From an uncultured Sphingobium sp. (GTDB lineage: Bacteria; Pseudomonadota; Alphaproteobacteria; Sphingomonadales; Sphingomonadaceae), in contig CAJYHD010000825.1 of assembly GCA_913773715.1 (NCBI GenBank), positions 1 to 5,655 on the forward strand: a stretch of 5,655 nucleotides of DNA. Reading direction: 5' to 3'. The translations under genes and the position numbers were made by a program. Under the pieces are notes generated by a model, which worked only from the letters and a program-made list of their open reading frames with translations, was not told the DNA's origin and did no database searches. Shown piece after piece: positions 1-4,939 of this stretch; the first letter of the stretch is position 1, and each line of letters begins with the position of its first letter.

Positions 1-77
1 CGCGACACCTCGCGATAGGCGCGCATGCCGGCGGTGCCGGCGCCGATGATGGCTATGTCGACTTCGATATCGGGCAT
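1..77 (-). CDS. FAD/NAD(P)-dependent disulfide oxidoreductase (dihydrolipoyl dehydrogenase / RclA / MerA superfamily), N-terminus only
   Basis: Only the first 25 codons lie in the window; the gene runs off the left edge. The peptide starts MPDIEVDIAIIGAGTAG and continues MRAYREVS. This is the first beta strand plus the GxGxxG dinucleotide-binding loop (GAGTAG, residues 12-17) that binds the FAD ADP moiety in class I pyridine nucleotide-disulfide oxidoreductases. The form 'IGAGTAGxxAYR' is what I associate with stand-alone dihydrolipoyl dehydrogenase-like proteins. The redox CxxxxC motif would lie about 20-30 residues further on and cannot be seen. Family members pass electrons from NAD(P)H through FAD to a disulfide or metal; E. 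coli RclA is a relative that reduces Cu(II) during HOCl stress. The ATG at 77 is preceded by a purine-rich but weak ribosome site (GAGTGAGACAAAG). It is 121 bases downstream of the DUF417 gene on the same strand, so co-transcription is possible. Whether it is RclA-like or a true Lpd cannot be decided from this fragment. Confidence 0.8.
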   Translation of the reverse strand, partial: MPDIEVDIAIIGAGTAGMRAYREVS

Positions 78-96
78 CTTTGTCTCACTCGATTGC

Positions 97-159
97 GGCC
101 GCGCGCGGCCAGGGCCGGGTCCGGATCGTCATGGGATGTCGGCGCGCCTGTCCCTGGCC
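97..159. repeat. GC-rich palindrome and stem-loop between the DUF417 gene and the flavoprotein gene
   Basis: A perfect 14-bp palindrome, GGCCGCGCGCGGCC, lies at 97-110. It overlaps the left arm of an 8-bp inverted repeat, GGCCAGGG (107-114) and CCCTGGCC (152-159), with a 37-base loop. The structures sit in the 121-base gap between two minus-strand genes, so in RNA they could form a hairpin that dampens or ends read-through. No T-run follows in the minus direction, so this is not a standard intrinsic terminator. Short GC-only inverted repeats are also expected by chance at this base composition. Confidence 0.3.
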
Positions 160-198
160 CGGGTGCGGGGCCGGCGGCGCGCGAAAAACAAGCGTTGC

Positions 199-672
199 TC
201 AGCCGCGGGAGTTCCGCCCGCCGCCCGCTTTTCGCAGGCCATGCGCGGCGTCCAGCGCGAGCGCGTAGCAGGCGGCGAGCAGGACGAGATCCTTGACGAG
301 GAACTGCATGGTGCTGCCCATGAAGGGGAAGCCATAACTCTCCTCCCACGGCTGGATGCCGAGGATGAAGCTGAGCGTCACCAGGAAGGTCGCCATGCCC
401 ATCAGCCCGCCGACGAGGCCCGCGCGCCGGCTCCAGGCTCCGGCCGCCAGCAGCGCGGCGGTCGCCAGCTCAAGCGTGCCGATGACGTTGCTGGCGAAGC
501 GCACGCCGCCCAGCGGGTAGAGCCAGCCGAACAGCCAATAGCGCTCGGCGATCCGGGCCACGCCCTCCGCTTCATAAGCCGCGAACTTGGCGGTGCCGAA
601 CAGGAGGAAAATGATCACCAGGGCCCAGCGGAGCGCGCCCACGGCGCTATGCTGCGGCGGAAGTCGGTCCAT
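199..672 (-). CDS. DUF417/YkgB family (RclC-like) inner-membrane protein, copy 1
   Basis: The 157-residue protein matches the DUF417 (YkgB/RclC) family across its length. Visible family landmarks are the first membrane segment followed by a KFxxYEAEG motif (AKFAAYEAEG, residues 28-37), a second hydrophobic segment (about 62-80), a third with FLVTLSF (96-102), and a C-terminal GSTMQFLVKDLVLLAACYALALD stretch read in two parts (119-130 and 131-141). E. coli RclC has KFVPYEAD and a GRLVLKD block in the same places. Four membrane helices are likely. RclC is needed for resistance to reactive chlorine, but its biochemical activity is unknown. I chose the ATG at 672 because AGGAGG lies 4 bases upstream and the DUF417 homology begins there. 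The frame stays open upstream to a GTG at 1023, with an alternative ATG at 933, but that extension has no counterpart in RclC. The gene is downstream of the ahpD-like gene and upstream of the flavoprotein. It is clearly divergent from the second DUF417 copy at 2651-3133. Confidence 0.88.
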   Translation of the reverse strand: MDRLPPQHSAVGALRWALVIIFLLFGTAKFAAYEAEGVARIAERYWLFGWLYPLGGVRFASNVIGTLELATAALLAAGAWSRRAGLVGGLMGMATFLVTLSFILGIQPWEESYGFPFMGSTMQFLVKDLVLLAACYALALDAAHGLRKAGGGRNSRG

Positions 673-676
673 GACG

Positions 677-682
677 CCTCCT
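677..682 (-). promoter_or_regulatory. Shine-Dalgarno AGGAGG deciding the start of DUF417 copy 1
   Basis: On the minus strand a perfect AGGAGG sits 4 bases before the ATG at 672. It is the strongest ribosome site in the window. It supports the 157-residue start over the ATG at 933 and the GTG at 1023, which are in the same open frame. The spacing is slightly short but functional in many bacteria. Confidence 0.7.
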
Positions 683-698
683 GATGCCGTGTGCGCCG

Positions 699-713
699 TA
701 ACAATGCGCGTTA
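699..713. promoter_or_regulatory. Short inverted repeat TAAC-N7-GTTA upstream of DUF417 copy 1
   Basis: TAACAATGCGCGTTA is an inverted repeat with 4-bp arms and a 7-base centre, lying 27-41 bases before the ATG at 672. It is in the only AT-leaning patch of this intergenic stretch, where a promoter would be expected; a TTGTTT on the minus strand lies just upstream. No good -10 hexamer at standard spacing is visible. It could be an operator for a promoter private to the DUF417 gene, but arms this short occur by chance. Confidence 0.25.
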
Positions 714-1035
714 TGGGCGTGGAAACAAGGTCGGGGCGCGGGCAGCGCAGCACCTCGGCCGCCCGCGCCCAGCCCGCGGCGCCGCCGACGATCGACGGCC
801 GGCCGCTTGGCGGATGGTCGAGCTGACGGAGGTGCAAGCCGGTCGCCAGGATGACGTTGGCGAGCACCCAGAGCAGCGGCGCGGCGAGGCGCCAGGGTTT
901 CGCGCGCGCGGCGCGCGCAAGCTGTGGAGTCATGGCTCCAAGCTCCTGCGGGGAGGGCGGCCCGCCGAACCGGGGAGGGTCCGACGGGCCGCCGGTCCGC
1001 GACGCCCGGGGGAAGAGCGTCACGGGGGGAGGCGA

Positions 1036-1578
1036 TCAGGCCGCGAGGGGCAGCGCAGCCGGGAAGTCGACCTCCGTGCCAGCGAGGTGATTGGCATAGT
1101 TGGTCAGCAGGTTGACCACCACGTTCGCCAGCACCTCGAGGATCGTCTCGTCGTCCAGCCCGGCGGCCCGCGCGGCGGCCAGATCGGCGTCCTGTGCCAG
1201 GCCGCGGTGCTTCACGATCGCCAGCGCCAGCGCAGCCAGAGCGCTTGCGCGGTCGTCGCTGCCGCCGCCCCGGCGTGCCGCCGTTGCAGCTTCTGCACTC
1301 ACGCCCAGGCTCTTGGCGATCATGCTGTGGGCGGCCAGGCAGTAGCCGCACGAATTGGCCTCAGCGACGGCGAGTGCGACCAGCTCCTGCTCCTGACGGG
1401 TCAGACGCTTGGGCGCGACCGCCTCCGAGAGGGCGAGGTAAGCGCTCAGCGCCACGGGCGACTGGGCGAGCGTGGCGATCACGTTTGGAACCTTGCCCAT
1501 CTTCGCCTTGACGGCGGCGAGCTGCGGCGCGACCTCAATGGACGGCTGCTTGATGTCGATCGGTTGAATACGGGGCAT
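1036..1578 (-). CDS. AhpD-like / carboxymuconolactone decarboxylase family protein (peroxidase-related)
   Basis: A 180-residue all-alpha protein of the AhpD/CMD superfamily. The diagnostic active-site motif is EANSCGYCLAAH (residues 73-84): E73, the CxxC pair C77/C80 and H84, in the order used by AhpD for thiol peroxidase or adaptor chemistry. A second family block, NLLTNYANHLAGTEVDFP, is at 156-173. M. tuberculosis AhpD links lipoamide/Lpd to the peroxiredoxin AhpC; many relatives are annotated only as 'peroxidase-related'. The protein has no signal peptide or membrane segment, so it should be cytosolic. The ATG at 1578 has GGAGAG 4 bases upstream and matches the usual family N-terminus (MPRIQPIDI); an upstream GTG-type extension is unsupported. 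It diverges from the AraC-type regulator, whose start is 77 bases away, and leads towards a DUF417 gene and an Lpd-superfamily flavoprotein. An AhpD-Lpd partnership is therefore possible. Substrate unknown. Confidence 0.9.
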   Translation of the reverse strand: MPRIQPIDIKQPSIEVAPQLAAVKAKMGKVPNVIATLAQSPVALSAYLALSEAVAPKRLTRQEQELVALAVAEANSCGYCLAAHSMIAKSLGVSAEAATAARRGGGSDDRASALAALALAIVKHRGLAQDADLAAARAAGLDDETILEVLANVVVNLLTNYANHLAGTEVDFPAALPLAA

Positions 1579-1600
1579 GTGACTCTCCGAAACCTTCGGG

Positions 1601-1619
1601 GCGAACCACCGTGGCTCGC
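1601..1619. promoter_or_regulatory. 19-bp near-perfect palindrome in the divergent intergenic region, candidate operator
   Basis: GCGAACCACCGTGGCTCGC pairs as GCGA-n-CCAC-c-GTGG-n-TCGC, with 8 of 9 arm positions complementary. It lies in the 77-base gap between the start of the ahpD-like gene (1578, minus) and the regulator start (1656, plus), directly beside a TTGACA hexamer at 1621-1626. A protein bound here could control both directions. AraC-family proteins more often bind direct repeats, so the ligand may be this regulator or another factor. If the regulator instead began at the GTG at 1611, the palindrome would overlap that start. Confidence 0.4.
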
Positions 1620-1620
1620 C

Positions 1621-1650
1621 TTGACAAGACCCATATGCGACACGACCAAT
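1621..1650 (+). promoter_or_regulatory. Candidate promoter of the RclR-like regulator
   Basis: A perfect consensus -35 hexamer, TTGACA, is at 1621-1626. With an 18-base spacer the -10 would be ACCAAT (1645-1650), which matches TATAAT only in its last three positions. Transcription would then begin close to the ATG at 1656, giving a leaderless message; this agrees with the lack of a ribosome site there. Read on the other strand, the same bases give TTGGTC and TGTCAA at 17-base spacing, a weak fit for an opposing ahpD promoter. Confidence 0.35.
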
Positions 1651-1655
1651 CACTT

Positions 1656-2534
1656 ATGGTCCCCGATAGTTTGCAATCCGTCCACGCACCGCCAGCCCGT
1701 GAGCCGGAAGCGACTGCACCGGATCGGCTGGAAAGCTTGTTTGCGCACATGCGCTTGTCTGCCCGCGTGTTCTACAACGGCAATCTGTGCGGCGTGGCGC
1801 ACTTTGGCGATACGGACACTGAGCCGACCGGCCACATACACCTGCTGCGCGCCGGACGGCTGCGCCTTAGCGTGGGCCATCGTCGCGAGGATGTGGAAGG
1901 GCCGGCGGTGCTGCTCTTCCCGGGGCGACGCCCGCACGACCTGCGCGCCGACGGGACCGGCGTGGATCTGGTGTGCGCCGCGGTCGATTTCGGCGGCCCA
2001 GGCAATCCGCTGGAGCGGGGACTGCCCGATTTCGTGGCACTCGCCATCGCCGAGGAGGATGTGCTGCACAGCGCGTTGGCGCTCTTGTTCAGCGAGGCGG
2101 CGCGGCCCGGCTGCGGGCACCAGGCGGCGCTCGACCGGCTGACGGAAGTGGTGATCGTCTATGTCCTCCGCCGCTTGATCGACGAAGGCGCACGCTATGG
2201 CGGACTGCTGGCGGGCCTCGCTCACCCGTCGCTCGCGCGCGCGCTGACCCTGATCCACGAGCGCCCTGGCGATGACCTCTCGCTGGAGCGCCTGGCCGCC
2301 GCGAGCGCCATGTCGCGCAGCTCGTTCGCCGCCACCTTCCGCAGGGTACTCGGACAAACGCCGGGCGAGTATGTTCAGGGCTGGCGATTGCGCCTCGCCC
2401 GCGACCAGCTCGCGAACGGCAAGCCGCTCAAGCGCGTCGCGGTCGAACTTGGCTATTCGAGCCCCGCCGCATTCTCCCGTGCGTTCGCAACCTATCACGG
2501 CGCGTCGGCACGTACCCTCCAGCGTCAGGAGTGA
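1656..2534 (+). CDS. AraC-family transcriptional regulator with N-terminal cupin (Cupin_6), RclR-like
   Basis: A 292-residue regulator. Residues about 22-160 form the cupin-type sensor domain (DRLESLF, then LSARVFYNGNLCG, then a PxxLLFPGRRPHDL block). Residues about 208-288 form the two helix-turn-helix motifs of AraC/XylS proteins, with MSRSSFAATFRRVLGQTP (219-236), a WRLRLARDQL linker and a second motif LGYSSPAAFSRAF (265-277). Cys45 (NLCG) and Cys107 (DLVCAAVDF) lie at spacings from the conserved His94 close to those of Cys21 and Cys89 around His75 in E. coli RclR, the pair that forms a disulfide when HOCl activates RclR. Cys153 is a third cysteine. The family homology starts at about residue 24, so the start is uncertain: GTG 1611, ATG 1635 and ATG 1656 are all possible. 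I prefer 1656 because TTGACA at 1621 would place transcription near it. No good ribosome site precedes any of them. It probably controls the divergent genes and the DUF417 gene downstream. Confidence 0.9.
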   Translation: MVPDSLQSVHAPPAREPEATAPDRLESLFAHMRLSARVFYNGNLCGVAHFGDTDTEPTGHIHLLRAGRLRLSVGHRREDVEGPAVLLFPGRRPHDLRADGTGVDLVCAAVDFGGPGNPLERGLPDFVALAIAEEDVLHSALALLFSEAARPGCGHQAALDRLTEVVIVYVLRRLIDEGARYGGLLAGLAHPSLARALTLIHERPGDDLSLERLAAASAMSRSSFAATFRRVLGQTPGEYVQGWRLRLARDQLANGKPLKRVAVELGYSSPAAFSRAFATYHGASARTLQRQE

Positions 2535-2650
2535 CGCGCCTTCGAGACGAACTGCAACTTTCTTCGGACGACAAGATTCGCCCCATGCGCGATTGAGGTG
2601 CCGATCCAGTCGCGAGCCGCTTCGGACCGCGTCACCGCACGGAGAACGCA

Positions 2651-3133
2651 ATGTCTGCCGACCGCATCCTTTCCACGACCCTGCAGGCGTATACCCGCTA
2701 CGGCCTCTACCTCGCGCTTCCGATCGTCTATGCGTGGTTCGGCGGAATGAAGTTCACCAGCTACGAGGCCGAAGGATTGGTGCCGCTTGTCAGCAACAGT
2801 CCACTGCTGTCCTGGTTCTACGATCTGTTGTCCGTCCGCGACTTCTCGACCTTCCTAGGGGTGCTGGAACTGAGCATCGGCGCGCTCATCCTGAGCGGCC
2901 TGGTTCGGCCAGTTGCCGGCGTGATCGGCGGCCTGCTGTCGGCCGGCCTCTTCGTCACGACGCTGAGCTTCATGGCCTCGACGCCCGGCGTGTTCGAGCC
3001 GACCGCGGGAGGCTTTCCGGCGATCAGTGTTGCGCCGGGTCAGTTCCTGCTGAAGGACGTCGGCCTGCTCGCGGCCTCGCTCTGGATCGCCGCGGACTCA
3101 TACGATCGCTGGCGGCGCCATCTTGCGCGCTAA
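2651..3133 (+). CDS. rclC: DUF417/YkgB family (RclC-like) inner-membrane protein, copy 2
   Basis: A 160-residue DUF417 protein close in pattern to E. coli RclC. FGGMKFTSYEAEGLVPLVSN (residues 30-49) followed by SPLLSWFYD (50-58) parallels RclC's KFVPYEAD...PFVANSPLMSFFY. A VLELSIGALIL helix is at 71-81, FVTTLSFMASTPGVFEP at 101-117, and GQFLLKDVGLLAASLWIAADS at 130-150. Four membrane helices are likely, with a short basic tail (YDRWRRHLAR). It is a little shorter than the E. coli protein, which carries an extra loop before the second helix. The ATG at 2651 follows GGAG with 6 bases between, a good ribosome site. It lies 116 bases downstream of the regulator on the same strand, so it may share its transcript or have its own promoter. 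The 2535-2650 gap has no clear terminator. The family role is reactive-chlorine resistance; molecular activity is unknown. The symbol is by homology and context. Confidence 0.9.
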   Translation: MSADRILSTTLQAYTRYGLYLALPIVYAWFGGMKFTSYEAEGLVPLVSNSPLLSWFYDLLSVRDFSTFLGVLELSIGALILSGLVRPVAGVIGGLLSAGLFVTTLSFMASTPGVFEPTAGGFPAISVAPGQFLLKDVGLLAASLWIAADSYDRWRRHLAR

Positions 3134-3208
3134 GCGGTTAAGCCGCCACTGACGCGAGAACTCATTGAGCGACGTTGCCAGCGGCCTGTTTCCCACCTGC
3201 GCGACGAC

Positions 3209-3237
3209 TTGTGCAGGGTCGAAGCGGCCGTGATAAG
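3209..3237 (+). promoter_or_regulatory. Candidate promoter of the ZIP transporter
   Basis: TTGTGC (3209-3214) and GATAAG (3232-3237) are separated by 17 bases. The -10 matches TATAAT at the four inner positions and the -35 matches TTG. Transcription would start around 3244, only about 5 bases before the ATG at 3249. That would explain why no ribosome binding site precedes the ZIP gene. It suggests the transporter is transcribed separately from the DUF417 gene that ends at 3133. Confidence 0.35.
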
Positions 3238-3248
3238 CTGACGCGCTG

Positions 3249-4007
3249 ATGGATACCGGACTGATCCAAGCTTTGCTGATCGGACTTCTGTCCGGGATGG
3301 GTCTCTTGGCGGGAGCGGCTTTTGCCGTGTTCGTTCCCCTGTCCCATTCCCGCATCGCGTCGGTGGTGGCGGTTGGCGCGGGGCTCCTCCTCGCCGCGGC
3401 AAGTCTCGAGTTGATCGACAAGGCAGCGATGGATGCCTCGCCCATCGCGGCGGCAGTGGGATTTTGCCTGGGCGCGGCGGCCTTCAGCCTGGTCAATCTC
3501 GCGCTACGGCGTTGGGGTGCGGAGCGGCGGAAACGGTGCGGCGAGTGCGTCCGGCAGCCGAGCGAACAGGAAGTGGCGGGCAGCGGCCTCGCCATCGCGA
3601 TCGGCTCCATCCTGGACAACGTCCCGGAGTCGATGGTGCTTGGCTTCGCCGTGCAAGCGGGTGAAGACCTGTTCACTGCTCTGCCCTTGGTGATCGCTTT
3701 TGCGCTGGCCAATGCGGTCGAGGGGCTGACGAGCGCGTCCGGAATGCTTCAGGCGCGCCGCAGCCGGCGTTACGTGTTCACCATCTGGGGGTTCGCCGCA
3801 CTTGCAGCTGCCCTATCAGCGGCCGTCGGTTGGATGATCTACACCGGTGAGGAAACGCATCGCGCCTGGCTGCAAGCCTTTGCGGCGGGTGCGCTTGTCG
3901 CGCTGGTGCTGGAGACGCTCGCGCCCGAGGCGGTACACAAGATGGCGCCATGCGCCGGCCTGCTCGGTGCGATCGGCTTCGCGCTTTATCTCGCACTGGT
4001 TGGTTGA
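3249..4007 (+). CDS. ZIP-family metal transporter with atypical metal-site motif
   Basis: A 252-residue, highly hydrophobic protein with about eight membrane segments, the usual size of bacterial ZIP (ZupT-like) proteins. The fourth-helix signature, HNxPEG in canonical members, reads DNVPES here (123-128, within GSILDNVPESMVLGF). The fifth-helix motif is NAVEG (155-159), and the C-terminal AGALVALVLETLAPEA (213-228) is also typical. Between helices 3 and 4 is a short cytosolic loop with Cys97 and Cys100 (KRCGECVRQPSEQE) in place of the His-rich loop of zinc importers. The first metal-site histidine is replaced by Asp123 and the last Gly by Ser, so specificity may differ from zinc, and direction of transport cannot be read from sequence. 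It follows the DUF417 gene by 115 bases and converges with the msr operon. ATG 3249 has no clear Shine-Dalgarno; a promoter candidate ends about 11 bases upstream. Family assignment is firm; substrate is not. Confidence 0.85.
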   Translation: MDTGLIQALLIGLLSGMGLLAGAAFAVFVPLSHSRIASVVAVGAGLLLAAASLELIDKAAMDASPIAAAVGFCLGAAAFSLVNLALRRWGAERRKRCGECVRQPSEQEVAGSGLAIAIGSILDNVPESMVLGFAVQAGEDLFTALPLVIAFALANAVEGLTSASGMLQARRSRRYVFTIWGFAALAAALSAAVGWMIYTGEETHRAWLQAFAAGALVALVLETLAPEAVHKMAPCAGLLGAIGFALYLALVG

Positions 4008-4029
4008 ACATGTCGGGAGCGGGTCTGCG

Positions 4030-4415
4030 CTAGACTGCGGTGTTGAGGATCGCAGGTGGCAGGCTTTCCGCATCCAGCTCGAAGCCGCCGAACCGAAGTT
4101 CGCCTTGTGGATCGATCACGATGAACCACGGGGTCCCGCCCGTGCGATAATCGCGCATCAGGGGCGATTGATCGCCGTCGCGTGGATCGTGGCCAAACGG
4201 AAGACGAAGCCGGTAGCGCGCCTGGGTCGATGTCAGCTTGTCTTGTGTGTTTACGTCCTCTCCTTCGAACACGGTCTGGATAACGGCGAAGCGCGCCGGT
4301 CCGGCGCCGAGCGCGTCGACCAATCTCGCGAGCGTCGGAAAGCCGTGAACGTGGCAGCCCGCGCGCGACCCTCACCGTCGATCCAGAACGGGACCCGAAG
4401 CTCCGGCGCCTTCAT
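4030..4415 (-). pseudogene. Thioredoxin-like (TlpA/redoxin family) disulfide reductase, disrupted by an internal frame-shifting deletion
   Basis: An ATG at 4415 starts MKAPELRVPFWIDGEGRARA, the typical N-terminus of a cytosolic thioredoxin-like family. That frame then diverges into non-homologous sequence and stops at 4251. From about 4356 the homology resumes in another frame (GCHVHGFPTLARLVDALG) and continues to the stop at 4030, including FAVIQTVFEGEDVN, LRLPFGHD, LMRDYRTGGTPWFIVIDP (with the cis-proline TP of the thioredoxin fold) and a normal C-terminus. The missing part is where relatives have the first beta strand and the WCPxC active site; only the second cysteine survives, in the GCH codons at 4351-4359. 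The junction lies in the GCGCGCGGGC tract around 4357-4368. A deletion of some twenty codons plus a frame change cannot be a single-base read error. The second part has an in-frame TTG at 4323 but no ribosome site. The ATG is 8 bases past the msrA stop, so this was the third gene of the msrB-msrA operon, perhaps its electron donor. Confidence 0.82.
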
Positions 4416-4423
4416 AACTTGCC

Positions 4424-4939
4424 TTATTCGGCCGCCTCGGCGCGACGCGGGAGTCGCCAATTGGGCCGGGGAAAGTGACAGGTATAGCCGTTCGGAATCC
4501 GCTCCAGATAATCCTGATGTTCGGGTTCCGCCTCCCAGAAATCGCGGGCGGGCTCCACTTGTGTTACCACCTTGCCGGGCCAAACTCCCGACGCTTCCAC
4601 GTCCGCGATGGTGTTCTCGGCCTCCGCGCGTTGCGCATCGGTCGTGTAGAAGATCGCCGAGCGGTAGGAGTCGCCAACATCATTGCCCTGGCGGTTCTTG
4701 GTGGTCGGATCGTGAATCTGGAAGAAGAACTCGAGCAGCTCACGGTAGCTGATCGTGGCGGGATCGAACTCGATCTCGATCGCTTCGGCATGGCCGGCAT
4801 GGTTGCGGTAGGTGGCGTTGGGAACATCACCGCCCGTATAGCCGACCCGCGTCTTCAGGACGCCGGGCCGCTTGCGGATGAGGTCCTGCATGCCCCAGAA
4901 ACAGCCGCCCGCCAGAACGGCGCGTTCGGTCATCGCCAT
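4424..4939 (-). CDS. msrA: Peptide-methionine (S)-S-oxide reductase MsrA
   Basis: A 171-residue MsrA that reduces the S epimer of methionine sulfoxide in proteins and free methionine. The catalytic motif GCFWG is at residues 12-16 (nucleophile Cys13). [13 protein letters not shown] (32-44) and [12 protein letters not shown] (49-60) follow, then [24 protein letters not shown] read as 71-90 and 91-94, and [17 protein letters not shown] (141-157). Cys154 in the C-terminal GYTC segment is the probable resolving cysteine. There is no signal peptide, so it acts in the cytosol. The ATG at 4939 shares its A with the TGA stop of msrB (TGATG), so the genes are translationally coupled; GGAG lies 8 bases upstream inside msrB. 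A second ATG at 4933 is possible but too far from that site. A thioredoxin-like gene, now broken, follows after 8 bases. It repairs damage by hypochlorite and peroxides, fitting the RclR-like genes nearby. Confidence 0.96.
   Translation of the reverse strand: MAMTERAVLAGGCFWGMQDLIRKRPGVLKTRVGYTGGDVPNATYRNHAGHAEAIEIEFDPATISYRELLEFFFQIHDPTTKNRQGNDVGDSYRSAIFYTTDAQRAEAENTIADVEASGVWPGKVVTQVEPARDFWEAEPEHQDYLERIPNGYTCHFPRPNWRLPRRAEAAE

Larger units (their letters stand above)
673..933 (-). other. Gene-poor 363-base stretch (673-1035) holding an in-frame hydrophobic reading frame upstream of DUF417 copy 1
   Basis: The space between the ahpD-like stop (1036) and the DUF417 start (672) has no recognised gene. 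On the minus strand an ATG at 933, with GGAG about 9 bases upstream, opens a frame that runs without a stop into the DUF417 gene. Its first part reads like a small membrane protein: a basic start (MTPQLARAARAKPWR), then one hydrophobic segment (LAAPLLWVLANVILATGLHL, residues 16-35) with GC-rich third positions typical of real genes here. From about residue 65 onward the sequence loses that character (CTT, GTT, ATA and ATT codons) and looks like a promoter/leader region. It could be an N-terminal extension giving a 244-residue protein, a decayed small gene, or chance. I recognise no family. Confidence 0.25.

Noticed and set aside
199..1023. Full 274-residue version of DUF417 copy 1 starting at GTG 1023
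   Set aside because: Homology starts at the ATG at 672, which has AGGAGG; the extra 117 residues are low-complexity and partly promoter-like.
691..2142. 483-codon plus-strand open frame
   Set aside because: It lies antisense to the ahpD-like gene and its leader, then out of frame with the regulator. The translation has low-complexity Arg/Ala composition and no family motifs, so it is a GC-rich shadow.
2531..2635. 8-bp inverted repeat GTGACGCG / CGCGTCAC around the regulator-DUF417 gap
   Set aside because: The arms are short and GC-rich and about 90 bases apart; at this composition such a pair is expected by chance often enough to carry no weight.
1650..2651. 333-codon minus-strand open frame
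   Set aside because: It is fully antisense to the AraC-type regulator, whose HTH and cupin motifs are clear. No recognisable domain is in the antisense frame.
3125..3145. GCGG-TTAAG-CCGC hairpin after DUF417 copy 2
   Set aside because: A 4-bp stem without a T-run is too weak to call a terminator.
3847..4752. 301-codon plus-strand open frame across the ZIP end, pseudogene and msrA
   Set aside because: It is out of frame with ZIP and antisense to msrA and the thioredoxin-like gene, with no family motif and biased Arg/Pro/Ser composition.
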